NCBI GenBank assembly: GCA_900767585.1
Contig: CAAFZP010000050.1
Coordinates: 1 to 17,419 of the forward strand
Reading direction: 5' to 3'
Source of the DNA: Lachnospiraceae bacterium
GTDB taxonomy: Bacteria > Bacillota > Clostridia > Lachnospirales > Lachnospiraceae
DNA: 17,419 bases
This document shows, piece by piece, positions 1 through 7,303 of this stretch. Below the pieces are notes generated by a model, which was given only the letters and a program-made list of their open reading frames with translations, did no database searches and had not been told where the DNA came from. The position numbers and the translations under genes were made by a program. Each line of letters starts with the position of its first letter. Positions within the stretch are counted from its first letter, which is position 1.

Positions 1-1104
1 CTTGTAAGCCGTTATTTTGGTGCCCGAAATTATGGAAAAATGAAAACAATAGTGTCAACATCGTTGATCAGTTTTTTATGCTTGAGCATACTTCTGAGTG
101 TTCTTGGATTTTGCTTTTCCGATTTGATGATGCGGTTATTACATACACCTGCGGATATACTGGATGATGCGGTGCTGTATCTGCGGGTCTATTTTATGGG
201 ATTTCCGTTTCTGTTTATGTATAACATTCTATCAACTATGTTTACTTCCATCGGGGAGTCGAAGATTCCATTGGTGCTTCTGATCGTATCGTCGATATTG
301 AATATTCTTATGGATCTCTGGATGGTGGCCGGTCTGAGGCTGGGCGTGTTCGGTGCAGCTCTTGCGACTCTTATTGCACAAGGGATTTCGGCAGTGCTGT
401 CCTTCCTGATTTTTATTCATCGGATGAGGCAGTATCAGAGTCCTTTTCGCTGGTTTGAACGGCAGGAGCTGTATTCCATGCTTCGGATTGCCGTCCCATC
501 GGTTCTCCAGCAGTCCACCGTGTCGATCGGTATGATGATTGTACAGGCAGTTGTAAATCCGTTCGGTACACAGGCACTTGCCGGTTATGCTGCGACGATG
601 AGGGTAGAAAATGTTTTTTCACTGATATTTGTATCTATTGGCAATGCGGTGTCCCCATACGTTTCCCAGAATCTTGGTGCGAAGAAACCACAGCGTATCA
701 AGAAGGGCTATCATGCTGCATTGGTGTTAGACGCGAGTTTTGCAATCCTTGCGTTTGTCGTTATTGAAACACTGCATACGCAGATTTCCTCGTTGTTCCT
801 GGGGAAGGACGGAACTGCTTTTGCATATCAGGTATCCGGGGATTATATGAGATGGCTTGGGTATTTTTTCATCTTCATGGGTATCAAGATGGCGACAGAT
901 GGAGTTCTTCGGGGACTTGGAATCATGCGGCCGTTTCTGATTGCCAATATGGTAAATCTTGCAATTCGTCTGGCGGTTGCTTTGATTTGTGCACCGAGGT
1001 TTGGAATCGCATTTGTCTGGCTTGCCGTACCGGCCGGCTGGCTTGCAAACTTTCTGATCTCTTATGTGGCGCTCAGAAAATCATGGCCAAAGATCCTGCG
1101 CTAA
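1..1104 (+). CDS. MATE family efflux transporter, 5' end missing
   Basis: C-terminal 367 codons of a multidrug and toxin extrusion (MATE) transporter, a polytopic membrane protein that exports organic cations or drugs using a Na+ or H+ gradient. The frame is open from base 1, and the first residues (LVSRYFGARNYGKMK) are the loop that follows the second helix in this family. The ATG at 40 is therefore internal and roughly 85-90 residues lie off the left edge. Hydrophobic helices alternate with short loops to the end. The segments VLQQSTVSIGMMIVQAVVN and GNAVSPYVSQNLGAKKPQR are the second-half MATE landmarks. It ends at TAA 1102-1104 with no obvious terminator before the convergent AraC gene. 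Family assignment is firm; the substrate cannot be read. It is only distantly similar to the full MATE at 12760, so the two are not a recent duplication. Confidence 0.93.
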   Translation, partial: LVSRYFGARNYGKMKTIVSTSLISFLCLSILLSVLGFCFSDLMMRLLHTPADILDDAVLYLRVYFMGFPFLFMYNILSTMFTSIGESKIPLVLLIVSSILNILMDLWMVAGLRLGVFGAALATLIAQGISAVLSFLIFIHRMRQYQSPFRWFERQELYSMLRIAVPSVLQQSTVSIGMMIVQAVVNPFGTQALAGYAATMRVENVFSLIFVSIGNAVSPYVSQNLGAKKPQRIKKGYHAALVLDASFAILAFVVIETLHTQISSLFLGKDGTAFAYQVSGDYMRWLGYFFIFMGIKMATDGVLRGLGIMRPFLIANMVNLAIRLAVALICAPRFGIAFVWLAVPAGWLANFLISYVALRKSWPKILR

Positions 1105-1275
1105 ATAAACACAGTGTGAAGGGCGTGTTCGCTCTGATGCTTAAGGAGGAAAATTGGAGCACTGCAGAAAAATCCGGACGATACGGTGGAAGCGGGAACA
1201 TCCAGCCGCAGGATTGCCTGCCATCCTGGGAATAATAAACGATCGGATGACAGTACGGAGAATAATTCGCCTGTA
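1105..1275. other. Intergenic gap between convergent genes, with an orphan SD sequence
   Basis: No convincing gene or terminator is present. A strong Shine-Dalgarno-like AAGGAGG (1143-1149) lies four bases before a TTG at 1154 that opens a 45-codon frame to a TGA near 1291. The peptide is basic and unrecognised, and the frame runs into the 3' end of the AraC gene. A six-base inverted repeat, CAGGAT/ATCCTG (1209-1214 and 1223-1228), has no T-tract. I do not call a gene here. Confidence 0.4.
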
Positions 1276-2178
1276 TTACCTTTGCGTATGATTGTTCCGA
1301 TAGGCTTTGGGCGTACAACACATAATTTCTTTAAATTTGCGAATAAAATAACTGACATTTTCAAATCCGCAATCCAGTGCGATATCAAGCACTGGATTGT
1401 TTGTCGTTTCAAGCAGAATACATGCCTTTTGAATGCGGTAATTAAGCAGATACTGAATCGGAGAAACACCTGCAATATCCTTGAAAAAACGGCAGAGATA
1501 CTGGCTGTTGCACGGGATGGTATCCGCCAGGTCCTGCAAGGTGACCGGCTGGTTATAATTATGCTCCATATAAGAGATGACAGACTTATAGTTCTGTATT
1601 TTCTTTTGGTTTGTCTGTGCGTGTGCCTTTTGGACAGATTGCATGAGATTGGCTGTATAAACGGATGATATAATATCAAGTATCAGTAGTTTGCTTGTCA
1701 TATACCAGTCGGCATCCATATGTAATGTAGTATCCATAAGTGCCTTGATCTTAGGTGAAAGGGCGGCATGGATGGATGAACCGCAATGATAGATATTTGG
1801 CAATAGAGCCAGTTGGTTTATCAGCGGTCTGATACATTTTTCCTGCATTTCATCTTCGTAGGAAAAATCCAGAATACACGGGTCGAATAAGATCACGTTG
1901 TGCTTGGTATCAGAGGAATTCCCCTTGATCTGATGCAGGTCACCGGGATTCAGGATACAGATATCTCCTTGTGATAAGGTAAAGCTCTGCAGATTGATTT
2001 CAAATTCAAAGCTCCCCTTCTCAATATAGAGAATTTCCATATAGTGGTGCCAGTGGCGCGCAACAAAGAAATATTCCGGATAGGGTGTACCGGCCCCTGT
2101 ATCAAAATGTAATCTGGAAATAGGATGTTCTTTTGTTCCGTAATGAATATTTTCTTTTAGAGAAATGTCCTGGTTCAT
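1276..2178 (-). CDS. AraC family transcriptional regulator (cupin + two HTH)
   Basis: About 300 aa. The N-terminal half is an AraC-type sugar-sensing cupin (HWHHYMEILYIEKGSFEF, then LSQGDICILNPGDLHQIKG, roughly residues 35-90). The C-terminal ~100 residues are the AraC DNA-binding domain: VTLQDLADTIPCNSQYLCRFFKDIAG is the first helix-turn-helix, and VLDIALDCGFENVSYFIRKFK with the closing TPKAYR is the second. The ATG at 2178 is preferred over an upstream one at 2232. It has AAAAAGGA 12 bases upstream, and a good minus-strand promoter places the transcript start near 2240, only about eight bases before the longer start. The gene is divergent from the GH31 gene, so I infer that it controls that gene, probably as a sugar-responsive activator. 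The inducer cannot be read from sequence. Confidence 0.92.
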   Translation of the reverse strand: MNQDISLKENIHYGTKEHPISRLHFDTGAGTPYPEYFFVARHWHHYMEILYIEKGSFEFEINLQSFTLSQGDICILNPGDLHQIKGNSSDTKHNVILFDPCILDFSYEDEMQEKCIRPLINQLALLPNIYHCGSSIHAALSPKIKALMDTTLHMDADWYMTSKLLILDIISSVYTANLMQSVQKAHAQTNQKKIQNYKSVISYMEHNYNQPVTLQDLADTIPCNSQYLCRFFKDIAGVSPIQYLLNYRIQKACILLETTNNPVLDIALDCGFENVSYFIRKFKEIMCCTPKAYRNNHTQR

Positions 2179-2244
2179 ATCGTAAAATCGTCCTTTTTTG
2201 TAAGTAGATTCGCACCAGACCTGTGCCTGCATAAGTTCTTATAG

Positions 2245-2265
2245 TTAAAATATGCTATATTTTAA
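2245..2265. promoter_or_regulatory. Perfect AT-rich palindrome in the divergent AraC/GH31 region
   Basis: Nine-base arms TTAAAATAT (2245-2253) and ATATTTTAA (2257-2265) flank GCT. The palindrome covers the -10 of the AraC gene's promoter and lies about 65 bases upstream of the likely GH31 -10. It could be an operator for autoregulation or just AT-rich DNA. AraC proteins more often bind direct repeats, which weakens the operator reading. Confidence 0.35.
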
Positions 2266-2275
2266 GAAAAGTCAA
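2247..2275 (-). promoter_or_regulatory. Promoter of the AraC-family gene
   Basis: On the minus strand, TTGACT (2270-2275) and TATTTT (2247-2252) are separated by exactly 17 bases, which fits a sigma-A promoter. Transcription would begin near 2240, about 60 bases before the chosen ATG at 2178. Confidence 0.55.
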
Positions 2276-2328
2276 TATTGTGTCATAAAATAACGAAGAT
2301 AATGCAAGAATATTAGCTTGTTTGACAA

Positions 2329-2334
2329 TATAAT
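2329..2334 (+). promoter_or_regulatory. Probable -10 of the GH31 gene
   Basis: A perfect TATAAT lies about 50 bases before the GH31 start codon. No good -35 is found 16-18 bases upstream; the TTGACA at 2322-2327 almost abuts it and has no matching -10 of its own. A consensus -10 without a -35 is what an activator-dependent promoter looks like, consistent with control by the divergent AraC protein. Confidence 0.4.
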
Positions 2335-2380
2335 GATATTAACAAAACACAAGACAAAACAATCGGAAGGAGAATGCGAA

Positions 2381-4381
2381 ATGATTAAAAAATATACCTA
2401 TGGAACCCCGTTTCCAACAGAATCAGTGACAGAGAAATTTGCAGCATCGGAAGGAATGCCGGAGTTTGGCACCATTCATTTGCAGGAAGGATTTTCTTTC
2501 ACTTATAAGCTTCATGACGAGGATGTTGTATATGGACTCGGTGAAGCAAACCGTGGTATTAACAAACGCGGCTACCAGTATATCAGCAACAATTCGGATA
2601 ATGCCCATCATCATGAGGATGTATATTCGCTGTATGCTTCGCATAATTTTATTATCGTGTCAGGGGAGCAGACGTTTGGACTTTACCTTGATTATCCGTC
2701 AACACTCACCTTTGATGTCGGTTACACAAGATCGGACGAGCTTCATATCTTCTGTGACAGGGCAGATCTTGATGTGTATGTTATCACAGGCGAAAATCCA
2801 TACGATATTACAAAGCAGTTTCGGAAGATGATTGGCAGAAGCTATATTGCGCCGAAATTCGCGTTTGGATTCGGGCAGAGCCGCTGGGGATATAAAACGC
2901 CGGAAGATTTTGTTACGGTGGCAGAAAAATACAGGGAAAATCATATTCCGATAGATATGGTTTATATGGATATTGACTATATGGATAACTATAAAGATTT
3001 TACGGTAAATGAGGAGTTCTGTGATTTCCCGCAGTACGTAGAGAACCTGAAGAAGGATCATATCCGGCTTGTTCCGATCATTGATGCAGGCGTAAAAATC
3101 GAGGAAGGATATGATGTATACGAGGAAGGAGTCGAGAAGAATTATTTCTGTAAGAGACAGGACGGAAGTGATTTCGTAGCCGCTGTTTGGCCCGGATATA
3201 CACATTTTCCGGATGTATTAAATCCGGATGCCAGAAAATGGTTTGGAGAGAAATATAAGCGCCTGACGGATGCCGGCATAGAGGGATTTTGGAACGATAT
3301 GAATGAACCGGCGATCTTTTTCACACCGGAGGGTGTAAAAGATGTAAAGGAAGCGATGAAAGCGTTCATTGACAAAGAGGAAACCGTGCAGGACGTATGG
3401 GCAATCGGGGCGCAGGTGACCGGACTTGCGAACAATGCGGAAGACTATGCATCTATGTATCACAATGTAGATGGCAAGATGGTGCGGCATGATCAGGTGC
3501 ACAATCTGTTTGGATATAACATGACGCGGGCGGCGGGGGAAGGACTCCGTGAGATTTCGCCGGATAAGCGTTGCCTGTTGTTCTCGCGTTCATCCTACAT
3601 TGGAATGCATCGCTACGGTGGAATCTGGACCGGCGATAATAAATCCTGGTGGTCACATATTCTGCTGAATCTGAAGATGCTGCCATCCTTGAATATGTGT
3701 GGATTCTTATATACCGGTGCCGATCTGGGTGGCTTTGGCTGTAACACGACACGGGATCTGCTGCTCCGCTGGCTGGCACTCGGTGTATTTACACCGCTTA
3801 TGCGGGATCATACCTGCGAGAACACAAGAGAACAGGAGTGTTATCAGTTTGAACACATTGAGGATTTCCGGCATATAATCGGTGTGCGGTATCGGTTGAT
3901 TCCGTATATTTACAGTGAATATATGAAGGCTGCACTGACCGATGACATGATGTTTAAGCCGCTTGCATTTGAGTACCCGGAAGATCGGATGGCTGTAAAT
4001 GTGGAAGATCAGTTGATGCTCGGAAATGAAATCATGATCGCACCTGTGTATACGCAGAATGCAATCGGCAGATATGTGTACCTGCCGGAAGCGATGATGC
4101 TTGTCCGTTTTTGCCCGGACGGAAAAATCGAGCAGACGGAAATGCCGAAGGGACATCATTTTGTCGAGGTTCCGTTGAACGAGGTTATCTTATTTATCCG
4201 CCAAGGCAAGTGCATTCCGCTTGTGGATGCTGCAGAGTGCGTGGATGAGATTGATATGGACAGCCTGCAGCTGATTGGATATGCGAATAGCACCTATCAG
4301 TTATATGACGATGACGGTTATACGAGGGCATATGATCTGGAAAAGTCAACCGTCTGGTTGAAGAAGGAAGAAAATAAATAA
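2381..4381 (+). CDS. GH31 family alpha-glucosidase, probably isomaltase-type
   Basis: 666-residue cytoplasmic enzyme (no signal peptide) that releases glucose from the non-reducing end of alpha-glucosides with retention of configuration. The start is ATG 2381, eight bases after GGAAGGAG; an in-frame TTG at 2318 lies upstream of the likely transcript start. The GH31 signature EGFWNDMNEP carries the nucleophile Asp306, and RYGGIWTGDN carries the acid/base Asp419. From memory, it matches the R. obeum enzyme Ro-alphaG1 along its whole length (663 aa in that protein), including Trp169 in FGFGQSRWGYK. In that enzyme this Trp was reported to favour alpha-1,6 (isomaltose) over alpha-1,4 bonds. I therefore infer a role in using isomalto-oligosaccharides or panose. 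No transporter is adjacent. The gene is likely controlled by the divergent AraC protein, and a strong terminator follows about 100 bases downstream. Confidence 0.95.
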   Translation: MIKKYTYGTPFPTESVTEKFAASEGMPEFGTIHLQEGFSFTYKLHDEDVVYGLGEANRGINKRGYQYISNNSDNAHHHEDVYSLYASHNFIIVSGEQTFGLYLDYPSTLTFDVGYTRSDELHIFCDRADLDVYVITGENPYDITKQFRKMIGRSYIAPKFAFGFGQSRWGYKTPEDFVTVAEKYRENHIPIDMVYMDIDYMDNYKDFTVNEEFCDFPQYVENLKKDHIRLVPIIDAGVKIEEGYDVYEEGVEKNYFCKRQDGSDFVAAVWPGYTHFPDVLNPDARKWFGEKYKRLTDAGIEGFWNDMNEPAIFFTPEGVKDVKEAMKAFIDKEETVQDVWAIGAQVTGLANNAEDYASMYHNVDGKMVRHDQVHNLFGYNMTRAAGEGLREISPDKRCLLFSRSSYIGMHRYGGIWTGDNKSWWSHILLNLKMLPSLNMCGFLYTGADLGGFGCNTTRDLLLRWLALGVFTPLMRDHTCENTREQECYQFEHIEDFRHIIGVRYRLIPYIYSEYMKAALTDDMMFKPLAFEYPEDRMAVNVEDQLMLGNEIMIAPVYTQNAIGRYVYLPEAMMLVRFCPDGKIEQTEMPKGHHFVEVPLNEVILFIRQGKCIPLVDAAECVDEIDMDSLQLIGYANSTYQLYDDDGYTRAYDLEKSTVWLKKEENK

Positions 4382-4482
4382 ATTTAAAAGGAAGAACGTT
4401 TGAGTATTTTTATCTTGTCATTTCCGGTAGCTTATGTTAGCTTTGAATCAAAACTGTGATACATGCGGTAAATGATTGTTGA

Positions 4483-4518
4483 AAGAGGGATTGCTTTGGC
4501 AATCCCTCTTGTTTTCTT
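4483..4518 (+). terminator. Rho-independent terminator after the GH31 gene
   Basis: Perfect 12-bp stem, AAGAGGGATTGC (4483-4494) with GCAATCCCTCTT (4499-4510), TTTG loop, then GTTTTC. It ends GH31 transcription. Its T-rich tail overlaps the possible -35 of the next gene. Confidence 0.88.
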
Positions 4519-4538
4519 CCCTGCCCCTGTGGTAGAAT
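4509..4538 (+). promoter_or_regulatory. Possible promoter of the membrane-protein gene at 4588
   Basis: TTGTTT (4509-4514) and TAGAAT (4533-4538) with an 18-base spacer. Both hexamers depart from consensus. Transcription would start near 4545, at the edge of the inverted repeat at 4547-4560. Confidence 0.45.
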
Positions 4539-4546
4539 GATAAAGG

Positions 4547-4560
4547 TTAGAAAAGACTAA
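4547..4560. promoter_or_regulatory. TTAG-N6-CTAA inverted repeat, candidate metal-repressor operator
   Basis: TTAG (4547-4550) and CTAA (4557-4560) are spaced six bases apart, extended by one base to GTTAG/CTAAC, with a further CTAAC directly after (4560-4564). The element lies at the likely transcript start of the 4588 gene. The same TTAG-N6-CTAA layout lies over the feo promoter at 14784-14797. DtxR/IdeR-type operators are built from TTAG/CTAA half-sites, so I infer binding by the DtxR-family protein encoded at 14256-14633. Confidence 0.45.
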
Positions 4561-4587
4561 CTAACGCACTGTGGGAGGAAAGAATAA

Positions 4588-5199
4588 ATGAAATTTATGT
4601 TATTGTTGGGATTGATCGGACATATTTTCTGTGGAGCATCGGACTGGCTGCTCACCTATGCACCGAATGGCAAGGTGAACCTGACGGACTTTAAGGATTA
4701 TGAGAAGTCGAGTGTTTCGTTTCGGGGGATGCCACTCAAGAATCTGACGATTGCGATGATCTTGGGCGTTGTAGCCATGACACTGGAATTGTTTGGATAT
4801 ATGCAACTTTGCGAGTATGTGCGCGACTATTCGATCGTATATTACCGGATCATGTATGCATCTGCGCTCGTGATGTTTATTTCACTGCCGCTGCATCATA
4901 TTATCTGCTGTGCCTGCGAATGGTTTTTCGTGCGGCAGGGCTTGACGAAGGACGCGCTTGACAGTGTGTGGGATTTCTTCAAATGTACCGTCTACACGAT
5001 GTATATTGGATATCTCGCGATGATCGTGTTTGCAGTTGCATTTTTGATTGTTGTAGTAACAGGCAAGACAGGCATGCCAAGATGGGCATGTATCTTCAAT
5101 CTGCTTCCGTTAGCTGTCGTTACATTGCCGACGAAGCTTCCTGCGAAGGCAAATGTAATTGGCGCAGGTATGTTCCTCGGACTCTTGTTTTTGATGTAA
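4588..5199 (+). CDS. Polytopic membrane protein of unknown function (DUF6796-like)
   Basis: 203 aa with about five or six hydrophobic helices (roughly residues 1-22, 53-75, 84-108, 134-158, 165-182 and 190-203). It has no cleavable signal peptide, no catalytic motif I recognise and no transporter signature. The fold resembles an uncharacterised clostridial membrane family that I believe is DUF6796, but this is from memory. Conspicuous features are an early GASDW motif, a HHIICCACEW stretch in mid-protein with one His pair and three Cys, and scattered Asp/Glu near helix ends. The start is ATG 4588, preceded by GGGAGGAAAG. Its transcript probably continues into the sce7726-like gene about 54 bases on, as no terminator lies between. 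A TTAG-N6-CTAA repeat at its probable transcript start hints at metal-responsive control. Confidence 0.75.
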   Translation: MKFMLLLGLIGHIFCGASDWLLTYAPNGKVNLTDFKDYEKSSVSFRGMPLKNLTIAMILGVVAMTLELFGYMQLCEYVRDYSIVYYRIMYASALVMFISLPLHHIICCACEWFFVRQGLTKDALDSVWDFFKCTVYTMYIGYLAMIVFAVAFLIVVVTGKTGMPRWACIFNLLPLAVVTLPTKLPAKANVIGAGMFLGLLFLM

Positions 5200-5253
5200 G
5201 ATCTTGTTAAAATGGTGTTCAGAATGTGCTAGAAAAACAGGATGGAACATACG

Positions 5254-5904
5254 ATGTTACTGGATAAAGATATACGGGAACCATTATTTGAGTTCCTCGA
5301 AGAGCGGTACGGTAAGGTGCGGATCTTGGAGGAGAAAACCGTCGGGAATTCGCGGGCAGATGTTGTGATGGTGATTCCTGAAAAAATCGTTGGAATCGAG
5401 ATAAAAAGTGACGCGGATACATACACGCGGTTAGAGCGGCAGGTCGCAGACTACGATCTGTATTTCGATGCGAATATCGTGGTTGTTGGGAGCTCACATG
5501 CGAGTCATGTTGCAGAGCATGTGCCAGAGCACTGGGGGATCGTGTCGGTGGAACAGGAAGAAGATCATGTGGATTTCTATATCGTGCGGGAGATGAGCGA
5601 CAATCCAAATGCACAGCTTCTTCGGACGATCCGTGTGCTGTGGCGCCCGGAGCTTGCACATATTCAGGAAAAATACGGACTGCCGATGTACAAGCAGAAG
5701 AGTAAGGATTTTGTCCGTACGATCATTGTAGACCGGTTACCGGTCGAGGTGGTTCATAAGGAAATCAGTGATGCGCTCTTTGAGCGTGACTATACCGCGA
5801 TGCTTGCGGAGATTCAGGAATTCCGCAAGGCACAGGCAGCGAAACGCGGCAAGACCGTGCGCAAAAAAAGAAAAAAGTATCGAAGAAAAAAGCGGGATGC
5901 CTAG
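5254..5904 (+). CDS. sce7726 family protein, PD-(D/E)XK nuclease-like fold
   Basis: 216 aa from the preferred ATG 5254, with AGGATGG eight bases upstream; an ATG at 5242 has no SD. The opening DKDIREPLFEFL, then SRADVVMV and GIEIKSDADTYTRL, match the sce7726 family. Asp36 and the Glu49-x-Lys51 pair form the PD-(D/E)XK active-site pattern. The middle (VVVGSSHA, VPEHWGIVSVE) continues the alpha/beta core of this fold. The biochemical role of the family is not established, but a nucleic-acid-binding or cleaving function is plausible. The last ~25 residues are strongly basic (RKKRKKYRRKKRDA), either a nucleic-acid-binding tail or partly a by-product of coding through the A-rich arm of the terminator. 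It converges tail to tail with the CapA-like gene. No methylase, phage gene or toxin partner is adjacent. Confidence 0.8.
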   Translation: MLLDKDIREPLFEFLEERYGKVRILEEKTVGNSRADVVMVIPEKIVGIEIKSDADTYTRLERQVADYDLYFDANIVVVGSSHASHVAEHVPEHWGIVSVEQEEDHVDFYIVREMSDNPNAQLLRTIRVLWRPELAHIQEKYGLPMYKQKSKDFVRTIIVDRLPVEVVHKEISDALFERDYTAMLAEIQEFRKAQAAKRGKTVRKKRKKYRRKKRDA

Positions 5905-5923
5905 TAAGGCAGTTCCCGCTTTT
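5888..5923. terminator. Bidirectional terminator containing both stop codons
   Basis: AAAAGCGGGA (5888-5897) pairs perfectly with TCCCGCTTTT (5914-5923). An inner stem, TGCC/GGCA (5898-5901 and 5908-5911), closes a TAGTAA loop. Each strand reads GC-rich stem then T-tract, so it can end transcription from both sides. The palindrome CTAG (5901-5904) supplies the TAG stop of the plus gene and that of the minus gene. Confidence 0.85.
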
Positions 5924-7157
5924 CTTGCATAAAGTCGATTACAAGCTGCTTGTCCGTCTCATTTTCGATGACGGCAGGCTGGTAGTTGTTGGATTCGCCG
6001 GTGTAGACATAGCACGGAATCAGGGTGACGTCCGTGTTCGCTACAGTGAAACCACCAGTCGCAGCATCCTGTGTGATCGTTAAAGTCTGGTTATAGATCA
6101 ATGTTCTGTTCTCCGGATAATTATTTCCGCCGAAGATAAAATTCCCCAGCGAATACACGATATTTACACCATTATAAGTCTCCATCGGCTGTAACACATG
6201 CGGATGGGAACCGATGACGAGGTCGGCACCGTGGTCGACTAAGTTGTGGCAGGACGCCTGCTTCCAGTCCTCGTAGGCGTGCACCTTCTCTTCACCGCCA
6301 TGGAAATATACAACCTGATAATCGCTGTTCGCATTCGCTTCTTCCAGATCCACTAACATTGCCTGCTCGGCTCCGGCGGAGTACATGCTTCCGAACACAA
6401 ATGCAATCTTGAAACCATTGATCTCCTTGTAGACGATCTTTCCGTCTTTGCCCCAGTCAACACCTGCCACATCTAAGGCAGCGCGCGTATCCATGTTACC
6501 GTCTGTGCCGAAATCATACGTGTGATTGTTGTCAATTGAGACGACATCGACCCCATTTTCCGGCAGAAGCTTGGCGGTTGCAGCGTGGGAGCGGAACCAG
6601 AACGCGCGGAAGGTATATTCCGGCTTCTCCATGCTTACCGTTGTTCCGGACTGCTGCGCAAGTGCGACAGCGGAGTTGTATTCGGCGAGAGCGTTGTTGT
6701 ATTGTTCGAGTGCAGCGGCTTCGCCCTTATCCGTTTTCACCAGATTGTCATTGTCGGAGAAAACATTCTCGCAGTTTGCAATCGTGATGTCATCATTTAA
6801 GAAATAATCCCGTACATTTTCGAAGAAATACGTGCTTGGCTGGCTGTTCGCCATCGCGTCGATGCTGCTGGTAGCAGTTTCATTTCCGGCCAGCATGATA
6901 TCACCGACGAAATCCATGCTGATTGTGAATTCTTTTGTCTCGGGAACGACGGAAGCATCGGTCTGGGAAGCGGGAGCATTTGCCGGTGTAATAGCGGAGG
7001 ATTCGCTTGCCTGACTGTTGTCCAGACCTGATAAATCGATGGATTGTTCGGTTGTGTTTTTAGAATCATCTGTTTTTCTGTTTATTAAATTAACTGCGAC
7101 CAATGTGACTGTTCCAATCATGGTCAGTATAATGAGAAAAATGATAAATTTTCGCAT
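5901..7157 (-). CDS. CapA/PgsA-like metallophosphatase-fold protein, membrane anchored
   Basis: 418 aa. One N-terminal membrane helix (residues 4-24) anchors it, followed by an extracytoplasmic Ser/Thr/Ala-rich linker to about residue 75. The rest is the CapA (poly-gamma-glutamate capsule biosynthesis) fold with its motifs in order: VGDIML (Asp86), ANCENV (about 127-132), VSIDNNHTYDFG (206-217), YFHGGEE (284-290), GSHPHVLQP (316-324) and YSLGNFIF (335-342). These form a calcineurin-like metal site. An insert at about 135-180, rich in Ala, Glu and Gln, may be helical. Start ATG 7157 has AAGAGG 11 bases upstream. No pgsB/pgsC-like genes are near, so capsule synthesis should not be assumed. Stand-alone CapA proteins are common in gut Firmicutes and their substrate is mostly unknown. 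Confidence 0.92.
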   Translation of the reverse strand: MRKFIIFLIILTMIGTVTLVAVNLINRKTDDSKNTTEQSIDLSGLDNSQASESSAITPANAPASQTDASVVPETKEFTISMDFVGDIMLAGNETATSSIDAMANSQPSTYFFENVRDYFLNDDITIANCENVFSDNDNLVKTDKGEAAALEQYNNALAEYNSAVALAQQSGTTVSMEKPEYTFRAFWFRSHAATAKLLPENGVDVVSIDNNHTYDFGTDGNMDTRAALDVAGVDWGKDGKIVYKEINGFKIAFVFGSMYSAGAEQAMLVDLEEANANSDYQVVYFHGGEEKVHAYEDWKQASCHNLVDHGADLVIGSHPHVLQPMETYNGVNIVYSLGNFIFGGNNYPENRTLIYNQTLTITQDAATGGFTVANTDVTLIPCYVYTGESNNYQPAVIENETDKQLVIDFMQEKRELPY

Positions 7158-7236
7158 ATGACGTTTTGCCTCTTTTGTATATTACCGGGATAGGAATTTC
7201 CCGAACAAATGTAAAATATTAGAAATACATGATATC

Positions 7237-7264
7237 AGAATACCATACTTTATGTATAAATCAA
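7237..7264 (-). promoter_or_regulatory. Possible promoter of the CapA-like gene
   Basis: On the minus strand, TTGATT (7259-7264) and TATTCT (7237-7242) with a 16-base spacer. This leaves a leader of about 75 bases before ATG 7157, which includes a short inverted repeat, CGGGA/TCCCG, near 7190-7205. Confidence 0.45.
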
Positions 7265-7303
7265 ACACAAATAAATATATTTGTGGTCAATTGTGAAAAA
7301 TGG

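Noticed and set aside
852..1235. Plus-strand open frame of 127 codons spanning the end of the first MATE gene
   Set aside because: It lies in another frame over the conserved MATE C-terminus, has no SD of its own and its peptide resembles nothing known; it is a shadow frame.
1101..1679. Minus-strand open frame of 192 codons overlapping the AraC 3' half
   Set aside because: It is out of frame with the clear AraC helix-turn-helix on the same strand; the translation is low-information and no start signal is seen.
2322..2327. TTGACA read as the -35 of the GH31 promoter
   Set aside because: No acceptable -10 lies 16-18 bases downstream (the sequence there is AACAAAAC-like), and a perfect TATAAT begins two bases after it, which cannot be its partner.
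6526..6807. Plus-strand frames opposite the CapA-like gene
   Set aside because: They lie wholly within conserved CapA coding sequence, lack SD sequences and show no family similarity.
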